Positions 17,696 through 26,962 of a DNA stretch of 64,000 bases are shown here, one piece after another; position 1 is the first letter of the stretch, and every line of letters begins with the position of its first letter. The DNA is from Agromyces sp. Leaf222. GTDB taxonomy: Bacteria > Actinomycetota > Actinomycetes > Actinomycetales > Microbacteriaceae. Location: the NCBI RefSeq assembly GCF_001421565.1, contig NZ_LMKQ01000004.1:182821-246820 (forward strand). Reading direction: 5' to 3'. The notes beneath the pieces were generated by a model. It was not told the origin of the DNA. It searched no databases and saw nothing but the letters and a program-made list of their open reading frames with translations. The position numbers and the translations under genes were made by a program.

Positions 17696-19222
17696 TCAGC
17701 CGACACTCCGCAGGGCTTCCGCGGGGCGAAGGCGCGAGGCGCGCCATCCGCCGATCGCGCCGGCGAGCAGGCCGCCGAGGATCGCGATGCCGACGGCGAT
17801 CGCGATGACCGAGACCGTGACGGGGGCGTTCAGCGCCACCTCGGTCGTGGCCGCCGCGGCCTGGCCCATGGGGCCGCCGAAGCTGCGCGTCGCCTGAGCG
17901 CCGCTCGCGTCGCCGCCGGAGGCGCCGCCGGGTCCGCCCTGGCCGCCGGCCAGGTCGAAGCCGCCGCTCGAGGCGCTGCCCGAGAGCGTCGGGGCGATCA
18001 GGTTGATCACGAGGATGCCGATGAGGCCGATCGCGATGCCGGCCGCGCCGCCGATGAGGCCCGTCACGAGCGACTCGCCCGCGACCTGGCCGGTGATGCG
18101 GCGGTTCGACCAGCCGATCGCCTTGAGCGTGCCGAACTCGCGGGTGCGTCGGGTGACGCCCGAGATGGTGAAGAGGATCGCGATGAGGAACGCGGCGACG
18201 AGCACGGCGAGCGAGAGCCAGAGGCCGAGGTTCGAGACGAGGTCGGAGGCCGTGCTCAGCGAGCCCGAGACGCTCGACGCGAGGTCCTCCTGCGTCGACA
18301 CGGTCGCGTCGGGCAGTGCGGCCTCGATGTCGGCCTGCACCTGCGAGATGTCGGTCGACGACGCGGCCTTGACGTAGATGTTCGAGATCATGCCGTCTTC
18401 GCCGGAGAGGGCCTGGGCGACGTCGAGGGGGATGTAGACGTTCGACGCGCTCGCCGAGTCGGCCGCGTTCGAGGTCACCGTGCCGACGACCTCGAAGTCG
18501 GTGCCGCCGAGGTCGATGGTGTCGCCCACGGCGAGTTCGGCGCCCGTGGCGTAGTCGGCGTCGAGCACGGCGACGTTCGCGCCCGCGTCGTCGGCGTCGA
18601 GCGTGCGGCCCTCGGCGAGGGTGACGGCCGAGAGCGGACCGATGGCGTCGGCCGACGGGTCGAGGCCGAGCACGCTGAACGAGTCGACGTCGAACGCGCT
18701 TCCGCCGGCGCCGTCCGGTCCGCCCTGCGGCGGCGCCGCCTGCGCGTCGGTGCCGGGGCCGGCCTGCGCCGTGCCGTCGCTGTTCTGCTGCATCTGCGGC
18801 ATCTCGCCGTTGAACGTGGTGTTCGTCAGCGACAGCGTCGCGGATGCGGCGGCCACGTTGTCGACGCCGAGCACCGTGTCGAGCGCGCCGGCGTCGAAGG
18901 TGCTCGCGCCGAACCCGACCATCAGGCGGGACTGGCTGAGCTCGGTGGTGCCGTCGGTCGTGGTGCCGGCGTCGGCATCGAACTCGAAGCGCGGACCCCC
19001 GCCGCCCTCGCCCTCCTCCGGCGGCGTCGGCGACTGCGACACCGTGATGTCGGTGCCGACGCCGTAGACGGACTCGAGCACCGAGGCCTGCGCGGCCTTC
19101 ACGCCCGAGGCGACGGAGTTGACGATGATGACGAGCGCGATCGCGAGCGCCATGCCGATGGCGATGATCGCCGTCTGTCTGCGGCGACCGGCGAGCTCGC
19201 GCCGGAGATACGTGAAGAACAT
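17696..19222 (-). CDS. ABC transporter permease, MacB/FtsX family
   Basis: The 508-residue permease has an N-terminal membrane helix (AIIAIGMALAIALVIIVNSV), a large extracytoplasmic MacB_PCD-like domain (about residues 45-320) and three C-terminal helices with a long Gly/Ala-rich periplasmic-side loop between the last two. VTRRTREFGTLKAIGWSNRRITGQ is the conserved FtsX/MacB coupling region, and the end GWRASRLRPAEALRSVG is typical. The extracellular domain contains low-complexity Gln/Gly/Pro stretches around residues 150-170. Function is probably export or envelope-stress sensing, not import. No MacA-like adaptor is present. Confidence 0.9.
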   Translation of the reverse strand: MFFTYLRRELAGRRRQTAIIAIGMALAIALVIIVNSVASGVKAAQASVLESVYGVGTDITVSQSPTPPEEGEGGGGPRFEFDADAGTTTDGTTELSQSRLMVGFGASTFDAGALDTVLGVDNVAAASATLSLTNTTFNGEMPQMQQNSDGTAQAGPGTDAQAAPPQGGPDGAGGSAFDVDSFSVLGLDPSADAIGPLSAVTLAEGRTLDADDAGANVAVLDADYATGAELAVGDTIDLGGTDFEVVGTVTSNAADSASASNVYIPLDVAQALSGEDGMISNIYVKAASSTDISQVQADIEAALPDATVSTQEDLASSVSGSLSTASDLVSNLGLWLSLAVLVAAFLIAILFTISGVTRRTREFGTLKAIGWSNRRITGQVAGESLVTGLIGGAAGIAIGLIGILVINLIAPTLSGSASSGGFDLAGGQGGPGGASGGDASGAQATRSFGGPMGQAAAATTEVALNAPVTVSVIAIAVGIAILGGLLAGAIGGWRASRLRPAEALRSVG

Positions 19223-19357
19223 GGCAATCCTCTGGGTCGGGAGGAGCGCTCCGGGCGGGGCGCCGACGTCGACGGTAGGGACGCGTGCTTTGGCCGCCCT
19301 TGCCGCACCCTATGGATCGGCCATGAGCGCGAGGTCGCGGCATCCGCTCAAGAGGTT

Positions 19358-19373
19358 CATAGGAAACGCATAG
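19358..19373. promoter_or_regulatory. CATAG direct repeat, candidate response-regulator box
   Basis: CATAG at 19358-19362 and again at 19369-19373 are 11 bp apart, one helical turn, the arrangement bound by OmpR/PhoB-type regulators. A reverse-orientation CATAG lies at 19310-19314. The site is 22 bp upstream of the response regulator and 136 bp upstream of the divergent ABC permease, so it could control both. Binding is inferred. Confidence 0.5.
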
Positions 19374-19394
19374 ATCGAAGCGGATACTGGAGAC

Positions 19395-20135
19395 ATGACC
19401 ACCACGACCCCGCATCGCGCCCCCCAGATCGCCAAGGGCGACGGATCCATGGTCCGCGTGCTCGTGGTCGACGACGAGCACTCGCTCACCGACCTGCTGA
19501 AGATGGCCCTGCGCTACGAGGGCTGGGACGTGCGCACCGCGGCCGACGGCCTCAGTGCCGTGAAGATCGCCCGCGAGTTCCGCCCCGACGCGATCGTGCT
19601 CGACATCATGCTGCCCGACATCGACGGACTCGAGGTGCTGCAGCGCGTGCGCGCCGACGGCACCGAGACGCCCGTGCTGTTCCTCACCGCGAAGGACTCG
19701 CTCGACGACCGCATCGCGGGGCTCACCGCCGGCGGCGACGACTACGTGACCAAGCCGTTCAGCCTCGAGGAGGTCGTCGCGCGCCTGCGCGGGCTCATCC
19801 GCCGCTCGTCACTCACCCTCGCGAACGCGAAGGACCCCGTGCTCGTCGTCGGCGACCTCAGCCTCGATGAGGACAGCTACGAGGTCGAGCGCGACGGAAC
19901 GCAGATCGAGCTGACCGCGACCGAGTTCGAGCTGCTGCGCTTCCTCATGCGCAACCCCCGGCGCGTGCTCAGCAAGGCGCAGATCCTCGACCGCGTGTGG
20001 TCGTACGACTTCGGCGGCAAGGAGTCGGTCGTCGAGCTCTACATCTCGTACCTGCGCAAGAAGATCGACGCCGGGCGCGAGCCGATGATCCACACCGTGC
20101 GCGGTGCGGGCTACATGATCAAGGCCGCCGGATGA
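19395..20135 (+). CDS. OmpR/PhoB-family response regulator
   Basis: Receiver domain about residues 20-135 with acidic pocket VVDDE, phospho-acceptor D70 in VLDIMLP and K120 in YVTKPFS. The C-terminal winged helix (about 150-245) has ELTATEFELLRFLMRNPRRVLSK and ESVVELYISYLRKKID, classic OmpR. GGAG lies just before the ATG; a second in-frame ATG at residue 19 is closer to the family start. The stop overlaps the kinase start (ATGA, 20132-20135). Divergent from the MacB-like transporter. Confidence 0.95.
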   Translation: MTTTTPHRAPQIAKGDGSMVRVLVVDDEHSLTDLLKMALRYEGWDVRTAADGLSAVKIAREFRPDAIVLDIMLPDIDGLEVLQRVRADGTETPVLFLTAKDSLDDRIAGLTAGGDDYVTKPFSLEEVVARLRGLIRRSSLTLANAKDPVLVVGDLSLDEDSYEVERDGTQIELTATEFELLRFLMRNPRRVLSKAQILDRVWSYDFGGKESVVELYISYLRKKIDAGREPMIHTVRGAGYMIKAAG

Positions 20136-21685
20136 CGAAGCCCGGCGACCCCGGCCACGCGGCCGCCGCGCGCGCCGACGCCGAACAGGCGCCACGCACG
20201 GCCGATGCGGCGGCCTCCGACGACCACGCGCCACGGGGCCGTGCGCCCTGGACCCTCCGCCGTCGCCTGCTCACGCTCGTCGCCGGCCTGCTCGTCGCCA
20301 TGTGCGCCGCGGTCGGCGTCTCGACGGTCTTCCTCTTCCACGCGACGAGCGTCGACCGGCTCGACGCAAGCCTCCGCGCAACCGCGGAACGCGCCGACGG
20401 CGCGACCGGACCCGGCATCCCGAGCAATCCCGCTCTGACGGTGCGCGACTTCCTCAGCGTTCCCGGCCAGCCCGACGGCACGCTCGGCGGCATCTTCGTC
20501 GGCCAGCAGTCGGATTCCGCGTACATCTCCGACGGGGAGCTCGTACCCGCCGACCCCGACGTGCTTGATGCTCTCTCGGCCGTGCCGACCGACCGGGACG
20601 TGCACACCATCACCGCCGGCGCGCTCGGCGAGTACCGTGCGCTCGCCGTCGAGACGGCTCCCGAGGTGCGCATCGTGCTCGCCCTGCCACTCGCCGAGGT
20701 GACCGCCCTGACCGCCCAGCTCGCGATCACGGTCGCGGTCGTCGCGCTGCTCGGGCTGGCCGTCGCGCTCGTGATCGGCGGGCTCGTCGTGCGTCGCGCC
20801 CTCGCCCCGCTCGAGCGGGTCACCGAGACCGCGCAGGCCGTGTCGCAGCGTCCGCTCGACCGCGGCGACGTCGACCTCGCCGAACGCGTGCCCGTCGACG
20901 ACGAGCGCACCGAGGTCGGCCGTCTCGGAACGGCCTTCAACCGCATGCTCGGCCACGTGGCATCCGCCCTCACCGCCCGCGAGCACAGCGAGCGCAAGGT
21001 GCGTCGCTTCGTCGCCGACGCCTCGCACGAGCTGCGCACGCCGCTCGCCTCGATCCGCGGCTACGCCGAGTTGACGCGCCTGCACGGCGGCGACCTGCCG
21101 CCCGACGTCACGCACGCGATCTCGCGCATCGAGTCCGAGTCGGTGCGCATGACCGAGCTCGTCGAAGACCTGCTGCTGCTCGCGCGGCTCGACGAGGGGC
21201 GCGAGCTCGCGGCCCTGCCCGTCGACCTCGAGCGCATGCTCGGCGAGGCCGTCGGCGACGCGCAGGCCGCGGGCCCCGGTCACGACTGGGAGGTACGGGT
21301 GACGGATGCCGCGACGGCCGTCGTCGGCGACGAACCCCGCCTGCGCCAGGTCGTCACGAACCTGCTGGCGAACGCCCGCGTGCACACGCCGGAGGGCACG
21401 CACGTGGTGGCCTCGCTCGACCGCGATGGCGACGACGTGGTGCTGCGCGTCGGCGACGACGGCCCGGGCCTCCCGCCCGAGCTGCTCGGCTCGCTGTTCG
21501 AGCGGTTCGCCCGTGGGGACTCCTCGCGCTCGCGCCGCGCCGGCAGCACCGGCCTCGGGCTCGCGATCGTGCGCGCGGTCGTCGAGGCGCACCACGGCGA
21601 GGTCGACGTGGCCAGCGAGCCCGGATCCACGGTGTTCACGGTGCGACTGCCGGCGGCGAAGGGGAGTACCCCCGAACGGGGGTGA
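20132..21685 (+). CDS. Two-component sensor histidine kinase
   Basis: The 517-residue membrane kinase has a proline/alanine-rich cytoplasmic start, TM1 (about 46-70), an extracellular domain of about 120 residues, TM2 (about 190-215), a HAMP domain, and a HisKA motif FVADASHELRTPLASIRGY with phospho-histidine H299. The ATPase domain shows N box NLLANARVH, G1 DDGPGLPPE, F box LFERF and G2 GSTGLGLAIVRAVVEAH. Paired by translational coupling with the response regulator; the signal is unknown. Confidence 0.95.
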   Translation: MTKPGDPGHAAAARADAEQAPRTADAAASDDHAPRGRAPWTLRRRLLTLVAGLLVAMCAAVGVSTVFLFHATSVDRLDASLRATAERADGATGPGIPSNPALTVRDFLSVPGQPDGTLGGIFVGQQSDSAYISDGELVPADPDVLDALSAVPTDRDVHTITAGALGEYRALAVETAPEVRIVLALPLAEVTALTAQLAITVAVVALLGLAVALVIGGLVVRRALAPLERVTETAQAVSQRPLDRGDVDLAERVPVDDERTEVGRLGTAFNRMLGHVASALTAREHSERKVRRFVADASHELRTPLASIRGYAELTRLHGGDLPPDVTHAISRIESESVRMTELVEDLLLLARLDEGRELAALPVDLERMLGEAVGDAQAAGPGHDWEVRVTDAATAVVGDEPRLRQVVTNLLANARVHTPEGTHVVASLDRDGDDVVLRVGDDGPGLPPELLGSLFERFARGDSSRSRRAGSTGLGLAIVRAVVEAHHGEVDVASEPGSTVFTVRLPAAKGSTPERG

Positions 21686-21733
21686 TCCTGCCGGATTCGC
21701 CGGAGGGCGCCGACACCGAACGAGCTGACGTCA

Positions 21734-21769
21734 TACAATCGGAAGCCCGGGCAGGCACCCGCTGCCCGG
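21734..21769 (+). promoter_or_regulatory. Candidate -10 box and leader hairpin of the PucR gene
   Basis: TACAAT at 21734-21739 fits the actinobacterial -10 pattern TANNNT; no convincing -35 is seen. Just downstream CCGGGCAG (21747-21754) pairs with CTGCCCGG (21762-21769), so the untranslated leader of about 45 nt would be mostly hairpin. Confidence 0.4.
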
Positions 21770-21791
21770 TGTTCCCGACCGAGCGAGTCCC

Positions 21792-23024
21792 ATGAGCGTC
21801 CCCCAGCTCGTCAACCACGTCGCGCAGATCGTGGGGCGTCCAGCCCTGCTCGAAGACGGTCGTCGTCGCATGGTCGCGTACAGTCCGCAGCACGGCGTCA
21901 TCGACGAGGTCCGGCGCAATTCGATCCTGCGGCACCTGGCCGATCCCGACGTGCGATCGTGGCTCGACCGCACCGGGGTCTACCGTGCCGAGCGCGCCGT
22001 GCACGTGCCGGGCAACCGCATGCTCGGCATGCTGCCTCGGCTCGTCGTGCCGATCCGGCGCGCCGACGCCTCCATGGGTCACCTGTGGTTCATCGAGGCC
22101 CCCGACACGATCGACGACGAGGCGGTCGCCCAGGCCGACGAGTTCGCCGAGCGCATCGCCGAGGAGTGGGCGAGGGCGAAGCAACTGCTCGAGCTCGAGG
22201 CCTCCCGCTCGAACGACCACACCCGCCAACTCCTGCTCGGCACCGAGAAGCGCAGGTTCCGCGCCGCCGAGAGCATCGTCGGCGGCGGGGGATTCTTCGC
22301 CGGTGACGGCGTGCGCGCGTTCATCGTGCGACCGACCGCGGGCGCGACGACGCCGGATCCGACGCTCGTGCGCGACGGGCTCGAACGCACCGGCCGGCAG
22401 GCGGCCAAGAACCTCGGCTTCAAGAGCGGTCTCGCGCTCGTGCGCAAGGACCACCTCGTGCTGGTCGCGCCGGCCGACGGCCCGGTGCGCTCCGCCGGGG
22501 TCGACCCTGCTGCGCTGATCCTGTTCGAGGAGGCGACGAGCTCCCTCGGCCGGGTCCCCGGCGTGCTGCGCGTCGACGTCGGGGTCGGCGGCGCGGGCGC
22601 CGGACTCCATGAGGCGCGCGGCAGCTACGGGCAGGCACGACGGGCGGTGCAGATCGCGGGCGCCTTCGGCCTCGAGCCCGGGGTGCAGCGCTGGGACGAC
22701 CTCCGCGCCTATCGGGGCCTGCACGCGGCCGCCGCCCGCGGCCTGCGCGCGGCCGACTTCCGCATGGACCTCGATCGCCTCCTCGAAGAGCGCGACGGAC
22801 CCGTGCTGGTCGAGACGCTCGAGGTCTACCTGCGGGTGGGCGGGCGTGCGCAAGAGGCGGCGGCGCTCCTCAGCGTGCACCGCAGCTCGCTCTACCATCG
22901 ACTCGCCAGGGTCGAGCGCATCCTCGACCTCGACCTCCAGGACGGCGTGCAACGGCTCGGCCTGCATCTCGGCATCCTGCTCGCCAAGCTCGACGGACCC
23001 CCGCCGACCGCGCTCGATCGCTGA
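21792..23024 (+). CDS. PucR-family transcriptional regulator
   Basis: The 410-residue protein ends in the PucR C-terminal helix-turn-helix (ETLEVYLRVGGRAQEAAALLSVHRSSLYHRLARVERI), the HTH_30/CdaR type. The N-terminal part (about residues 1-130) looks GAF-like, and the middle (about 170-330) resembles the GGDEF-like CdaR domain. These regulators respond to purine-breakdown or sugar-acid intermediates in other bacteria; here no catabolic genes adjoin it, so its target is not evident. Confidence 0.85.
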   Translation: MSVPQLVNHVAQIVGRPALLEDGRRRMVAYSPQHGVIDEVRRNSILRHLADPDVRSWLDRTGVYRAERAVHVPGNRMLGMLPRLVVPIRRADASMGHLWFIEAPDTIDDEAVAQADEFAERIAEEWARAKQLLELEASRSNDHTRQLLLGTEKRRFRAAESIVGGGGFFAGDGVRAFIVRPTAGATTPDPTLVRDGLERTGRQAAKNLGFKSGLALVRKDHLVLVAPADGPVRSAGVDPAALILFEEATSSLGRVPGVLRVDVGVGGAGAGLHEARGSYGQARRAVQIAGAFGLEPGVQRWDDLRAYRGLHAAAARGLRAADFRMDLDRLLEERDGPVLVETLEVYLRVGGRAQEAAALLSVHRSSLYHRLARVERILDLDLQDGVQRLGLHLGILLAKLDGPPPTALDR

Positions 23025-23040
23025 ACCGTCGTTCGACGAA

Positions 23041-23058
23041 CGTCGCACGGGTGCGACG
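23041..23058 (+). terminator. Hairpin after the PucR gene
   Basis: CGTCGCAC (23041-23048) and GTGCGACG (23051-23058) form an 8-bp dyad 17 nt after the stop codon. In RNA the stem would be CGTCGC/GCGACG with a 6-nt loop. There is no U-tract. Confidence 0.35.
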
Positions 23059-23159
23059 AACGATGCGACAACCGCGCGATGCGCCTGTTCACAGCTGCTC
23101 CATAGGCTGTGACCAATCAACGCGGCGGAGGTCGACTCGCCGCAGACCGGGAGGCGCAG

Positions 23160-24299
23160 ATGGCGGTCAGGGGGCGGATCGCCAGGCGATCCGGAGGGGC
23201 TCTCCTGTCGCTCGGGCTCACGCTCGCGGCGCTCGGCCTGACCGTCGACGCCGGAGCCGCGTTCGCCGAGGAACCGGCGGACGACGTGCAGATCACCTGG
23301 GCGGTGCAGCCCTCATCGGCGAACGGGCCCGACGGCCGCGACGCGCTGCAGTACTCCCTCGGCCCGGGTGAGACGACCACCGACTACGTCGGGGTGTCCA
23401 ACCTCGGCGCCGAGCCCGTCACGGTGCGCGTCTACGCGATGGACGCGCTGATGACCGCCGACGGCGCATTCTCCCTTCCACCGGCCGGCACCGCCTCCGA
23501 GGACGTCGGAACCTGGGTCGGCATCGACGGCGACGGGGTCTTCACGATCGAGCCCGGAACCCGCACCGACATCCCGTTCCGCCTCACCCTGCCGCCGAAC
23601 GCGGAACCCGGCGATCACGCGGGCGGCATCGTCGCCTCGCTGGCCGAGCTCGCCCCCGCGGGCGAGGGTGGCCAGCAGGTCGCCGTCGACCGCCGCGTCG
23701 GCGTGCGCGTCTACGTCGACGTGCCCGGAGAGGCGGCGCCGCAGCTCGTGGTCTCCGACGTCGAGGTCGACTACCGGGGCGGGCTCGGCGTCACGGGCGG
23801 CCCGGTGGTCGTCAGCTACACGGTGTCCAACCCCGGCAACCAGCGCCTCGGCGGCGACGTGCGCGTCGACATGTCCGGGCCGTTCGGATGGCTGCTCTCG
23901 TCGGCGGAACCGCAGGAGCTGCCCGAGCTCATCCCCGGCGGCGAGGTGCGGCTCTCGCAGGAGTTCGCCGAGGTCCCGCCCGCCATGCTGCTGACCGGTT
24001 CGGTCGACGTCGAACCGCGCCAGCGCGAGGGCCGCGAAGGGGATGTCGCGGGTGTGCACCACGCCAGCGGAACCGCATGGGCCGTTCCGTGGCTGATCGT
24101 CGCAGGGCTCCTCGTGGTCATCGCCGTCATCGTGCTCCTCGTGCGTCGGGGACGCCGCCTGCGCCGTCGCCTCCGCGAGGCCGAGGCCGCCGTGGCCGCC
24201 GCGGCCGTCGCGGGTGCCGCGGGTGCCGCGGGTGCCGCGAACCGGGCCGACGAGGCATCCGAGAGCCCGCGCGAGCCGGCCGGCGTCGGAACCAGCTGA
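23160..24299 (+). CDS. DUF916/WxL-protein peptidoglycan-domain-like membrane protein
   Basis: The 379-residue protein has a signal peptide (cleavage about residue 36, AAFA), a two-part beta-rich ectodomain, one C-terminal membrane helix (about 303-328) and a basic, then Ala-rich, cytoplasmic tail. The first ectodomain half (ITWAVQPSSANGPDGRDALQYSL, TTDYVGVSNLGAEPVTVRVYAMDAL) matches the DUF916 pattern, whose members in Firmicutes accompany WxL surface proteins. The second half (VVSYTVSNPGNQRLGGDVRVDMSGPFG) resembles the paired DUF3324-type region. The ATG at 23160 has GGGAGG 5 nt upstream; a GTG at 23109 has none. The two following genes carry WxL-like C-termini. Confidence 0.75.
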   Translation: MAVRGRIARRSGGALLSLGLTLAALGLTVDAGAAFAEEPADDVQITWAVQPSSANGPDGRDALQYSLGPGETTTDYVGVSNLGAEPVTVRVYAMDALMTADGAFSLPPAGTASEDVGTWVGIDGDGVFTIEPGTRTDIPFRLTLPPNAEPGDHAGGIVASLAELAPAGEGGQQVAVDRRVGVRVYVDVPGEAAPQLVVSDVEVDYRGGLGVTGGPVVVSYTVSNPGNQRLGGDVRVDMSGPFGWLLSSAEPQELPELIPGGEVRLSQEFAEVPPAMLLTGSVDVEPRQREGREGDVAGVHHASGTAWAVPWLIVAGLLVVIAVIVLLVRRGRRLRRRLREAEAAVAAAAVAGAAGAAGAANRADEASESPREPAGVGTS

Positions 24300-24362
24300 C
24301 CGCCAGGCCGCTCGCCCCGGCGACCCGCACCACCCGAACTCCCGATTCTCCCCGCCCGCGTC

Positions 24363-24385
24363 GGTCGTCGCCTCGGGCGACGACC
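24363..24385 (+). terminator. Hairpin between the DUF916-like gene and the M64 peptidase gene
   Basis: GGTCGTCGCC (24363-24372) pairs with GGCGACGACC (24376-24385) over a 3-nt loop. It may terminate the upstream gene or lie in the leader of the peptidase mRNA. Confidence 0.45.
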
Positions 24386-24461
24386 TGACGGCTCGAGGAT
24401 GCTTCGCCATGCGTCCGCACCGTCCGGAGCCCCAGAAGCACCGAACCGGAAGGAAGAGAGA

Positions 24462-26858
24462 ATGGCAGCATCCCGAATGCACGCGCGTCTTCGAGCGCGA
24501 AGAGCAGCGGCAGCGCTCGTGGTCCCACTGATGGCGGTCTCGTTGGCCGTCGTGACGAGCGCGCCGGCGCACGCGGCCGACGAGGTCGGCAGCTCGACGC
24601 TCGTGCCCATGCAGGTCACGGGCGACCCGCAGGAGCGCTTCTCGCTCGTCATCCTCGGCGACGGCTACACCGCCGCCGAGCAGGACAAGTTCTACGACCA
24701 GGTCGAGACGCACCTCGAGACCATGTGGAGCATCGAGCCCTACAAGAGCTACCGCAACAACTTCAACGTCTACGCGATCGGCATCGTCTCCGGCGAGTCC
24801 GGTGTGAGCTGCGATCGCACCCTCGACGCCCCGCGTCGCAACACGCCCCTGAAGATGGCCTTCTGGGGAGGCTGCAACGCGAACAGCGTCGAACGCCTGC
24901 TCACGGTCAACAACACCCTCGCCCGCCAGTTCGCCGCGAAGGCTCCCAAGGTCGACCAGATCCTCGCACTCGCCAACAGCGACACCTACGGCGGCGCGGG
25001 CGGAAGCTACGCGACGGCGAGCGGCGGCAACGCGCTCTCGGCGCTCATCTCGCCCCACGAGATCGGGCACTCGCTCGGTTCACTGCAGGACGAGTACGAC
25101 TACTACTCGCGAGGCGTCACGACCGGCGACTACACGGGCGGCGAGCCGAGCTCGAAGCACCACACGATCATGACGACCGAGCAGATGGCCGCCACGAAGT
25201 CGAAGTGGTGGCGCTGGCTCGGGGAGCCGAGCGAGTCAGGCGGCACCATCGGCGCCTACGAGGGCGGTCAGTACTACTCGACCGGCATCTTCCGGCCGAG
25301 CCGCCACTCGATGATGAAGACGCTCGGCTACCAGTACGACCAGGTCGGCCGTGAGATCGTGACCGAGCGCGTGGCATCCCGTGCGCCCCTGGTGCCCGAC
25401 TCGACACCGACGACGGCCGCCGTGGCCGCCGATCAGGTGCTCTGGCTCGAGACGGCCCACCCCGTCTACCACGAGGTCGACGTGACCTGGGCGATCAACG
25501 GCGCCCAGCTCGCCAACCCGGGCAACCTGCGCACGCTCGACCTCGCCGCGCAGGGTGCGAAGCCCGGTGACAAGGTCACCGCGACCGTCGTCGACAACAC
25601 CGACTTCGTGCGCGACCCGGCGCTGCGCGCGAAGTCGTCGATGACGCAGGAGCGCACCTGGACGGTGGGCGACGCAGCGGCGAGCACCGTCGAGGTCGCT
25701 CCCGCGGTCACCGAGTCGAGCCCGACCGATCGCGCCGCCGGCTCGGACGACGTGCTCTACGTCAACACGACCCACCGCGCGGACCGCGAGTTCGCCGTGT
25801 CGTGGACCGTCGACGGCCAGCCCGTCGCCGACCCCTACGGCAAGGCCGCCCTCGATCTCGGCCGACTCGACCTGGCCGCCGGTTCGCACACCGTCGAGGC
25901 GAAGGTCACCGACCCGGGCGACGCCGGAGCACCCGCGGCGACGGTCGGCTGGACCGTCGACAACGGCGGACCGACCGTCGAGGCGACCGTCTCGGCCCCG
26001 GTCTCGACGAGCGTCGGCGCGAACGGCGAGCCGCACTACCTGGTCAACGAGTCGTTCTCGATGAAGCTCGTGGCGTCCGACGATCACGAGGGCGCCCTCG
26101 TGAGCGAGTTCCGGCTCGACGGCGACGGCTGGCACAACTACTACGGTTGGCCGACCGACCCCGACGCGCCGTTCCTGTTCACGCCCACCGGCACGAACAT
26201 CGACGACCTCGTCTACGGCAACCTCGGCCCGCAGGGCATGTCGCTCTCGCCGTTCGTCGAGCGCGAACCCGGCTACGGCACGCACCGCGTGGAGTACCGG
26301 GCGACGGATGCCGCTGGCAACATCGGTCCCGTCCAGGCGTTCACGGTCACCGTGCTCGGCGGCGACGACGCCGATCCGCGGCAGATCATCACCGCGCCGG
26401 TGGAGGTTGCTGGCGGCCTGACGCTGCAAGCACCGGATGTCGAGGGCGTCGAGCTCGAGCGCGTCGTGCTCTCGGGCGTCGACGACGAGACCTCCGGGGT
26501 GCTCGCACCGTTCGGCGTCGTCGACGCTCGCGGCACCGCCGCGGGCTGGGACCTCACCGGGCAGGTGTCCGACCTGACGAGCGGATCGGGCTCGATCCTC
26601 GCCGACAACCTCGGGTGGGAGCCGAACGCGGAATCCGTCACCGGCTCGCTGCCGACGACGGATGGGCAGGCTCCGAAGGTGAAGCCCGGCTCGCCCGAGA
26701 CGCCGGGTACCGGCCTCGGCTCGCCGGCGAGCCTCTGCTCGGCGCCGTCCGGTCACAGCGCCGGCGCGTTCTCGTGCGGCGGCGGGCTCCGGCTCGGCGT
26801 GCCCGGGTCGACGCCCGCCGGCTTCTACGCCGGCGTCCTGACGCTCACCCTCATCTGA
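24462..26858 (+). CDS. Secreted M64-family metallopeptidase with WxL-like C-terminal domain
   Basis: The 798-residue exported protein starts at the ATG with GGAAG upstream and has a signal peptide ending APAHA. Residues about 45-330 form an IgA-peptidase M64-type domain with the zinc motif HEIGHSLGSLQDEY (H199, E200, H203) and the family ERFSLVILGDGYTAAE start. Two or three beta-sandwich repeats follow (about 340-625), with WTVDGQPV-type segments. The last 161 residues (638-798) are a separate domain shared with the next gene: GTAAGWDLTGQVSDLTSG, ADNLGWEP, cysteines in ASLC and FSCG, and the end FYAGVLTLTL. That end matches the WxL pattern used for non-covalent wall attachment. The peptide substrate is unknown. 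Confidence 0.82.
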   Translation: MAASRMHARLRARRAAAALVVPLMAVSLAVVTSAPAHAADEVGSSTLVPMQVTGDPQERFSLVILGDGYTAAEQDKFYDQVETHLETMWSIEPYKSYRNNFNVYAIGIVSGESGVSCDRTLDAPRRNTPLKMAFWGGCNANSVERLLTVNNTLARQFAAKAPKVDQILALANSDTYGGAGGSYATASGGNALSALISPHEIGHSLGSLQDEYDYYSRGVTTGDYTGGEPSSKHHTIMTTEQMAATKSKWWRWLGEPSESGGTIGAYEGGQYYSTGIFRPSRHSMMKTLGYQYDQVGREIVTERVASRAPLVPDSTPTTAAVAADQVLWLETAHPVYHEVDVTWAINGAQLANPGNLRTLDLAAQGAKPGDKVTATVVDNTDFVRDPALRAKSSMTQERTWTVGDAAASTVEVAPAVTESSPTDRAAGSDDVLYVNTTHRADREFAVSWTVDGQPVADPYGKAALDLGRLDLAAGSHTVEAKVTDPGDAGAPAATVGWTVDNGGPTVEATVSAPVSTSVGANGEPHYLVNESFSMKLVASDDHEGALVSEFRLDGDGWHNYYGWPTDPDAPFLFTPTGTNIDDLVYGNLGPQGMSLSPFVEREPGYGTHRVEYRATDAAGNIGPVQAFTVTVLGGDDADPRQIITAPVEVAGGLTLQAPDVEGVELERVVLSGVDDETSGVLAPFGVVDARGTAAGWDLTGQVSDLTSGSGSILADNLGWEPNAESVTGSLPTTDGQAPKVKPGSPETPGTGLGSPASLCSAPSGHSAGAFSCGGGLRLGVPGSTPAGFYAGVLTLTLI

Positions 26859-26892
26859 TCCGATCCGCGATCCGATCCGTCGGACGCGCGGC

Positions 26893-26920
26893 GTGCGGGG
26901 CGACGCGAGTCGCCCCGCAC
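26893..26920 (+). terminator. Hairpin between the two surface-enzyme genes
   Basis: GTGCGGGGCGAC (26893-26904) pairs perfectly with GTCGCCCCGCAC (26909-26920) around GCGA, a stable 12-bp stem about 35 nt after the M64 gene. Just before it GATCCGATCCGC repeats imperfectly. It may make the downstream gene a separate transcript. Confidence 0.6.
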
Positions 26921-26962
26921 CTCCAGACCACCGCACCAACCAAGCAGGAGGACATCACGACC

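Noticed and set aside
23109..23159. GTG start for the DUF916-like protein
   Set aside because: No ribosome-binding site; the ATG at 23160 has GGGAGG at proper distance and begins a normal signal peptide.
25802..26962. Upstream extension of the S15 peptidase frame
   Set aside because: It overlaps the M64 gene in another frame; a signal peptide and ribosome-binding site support the start at 26963.
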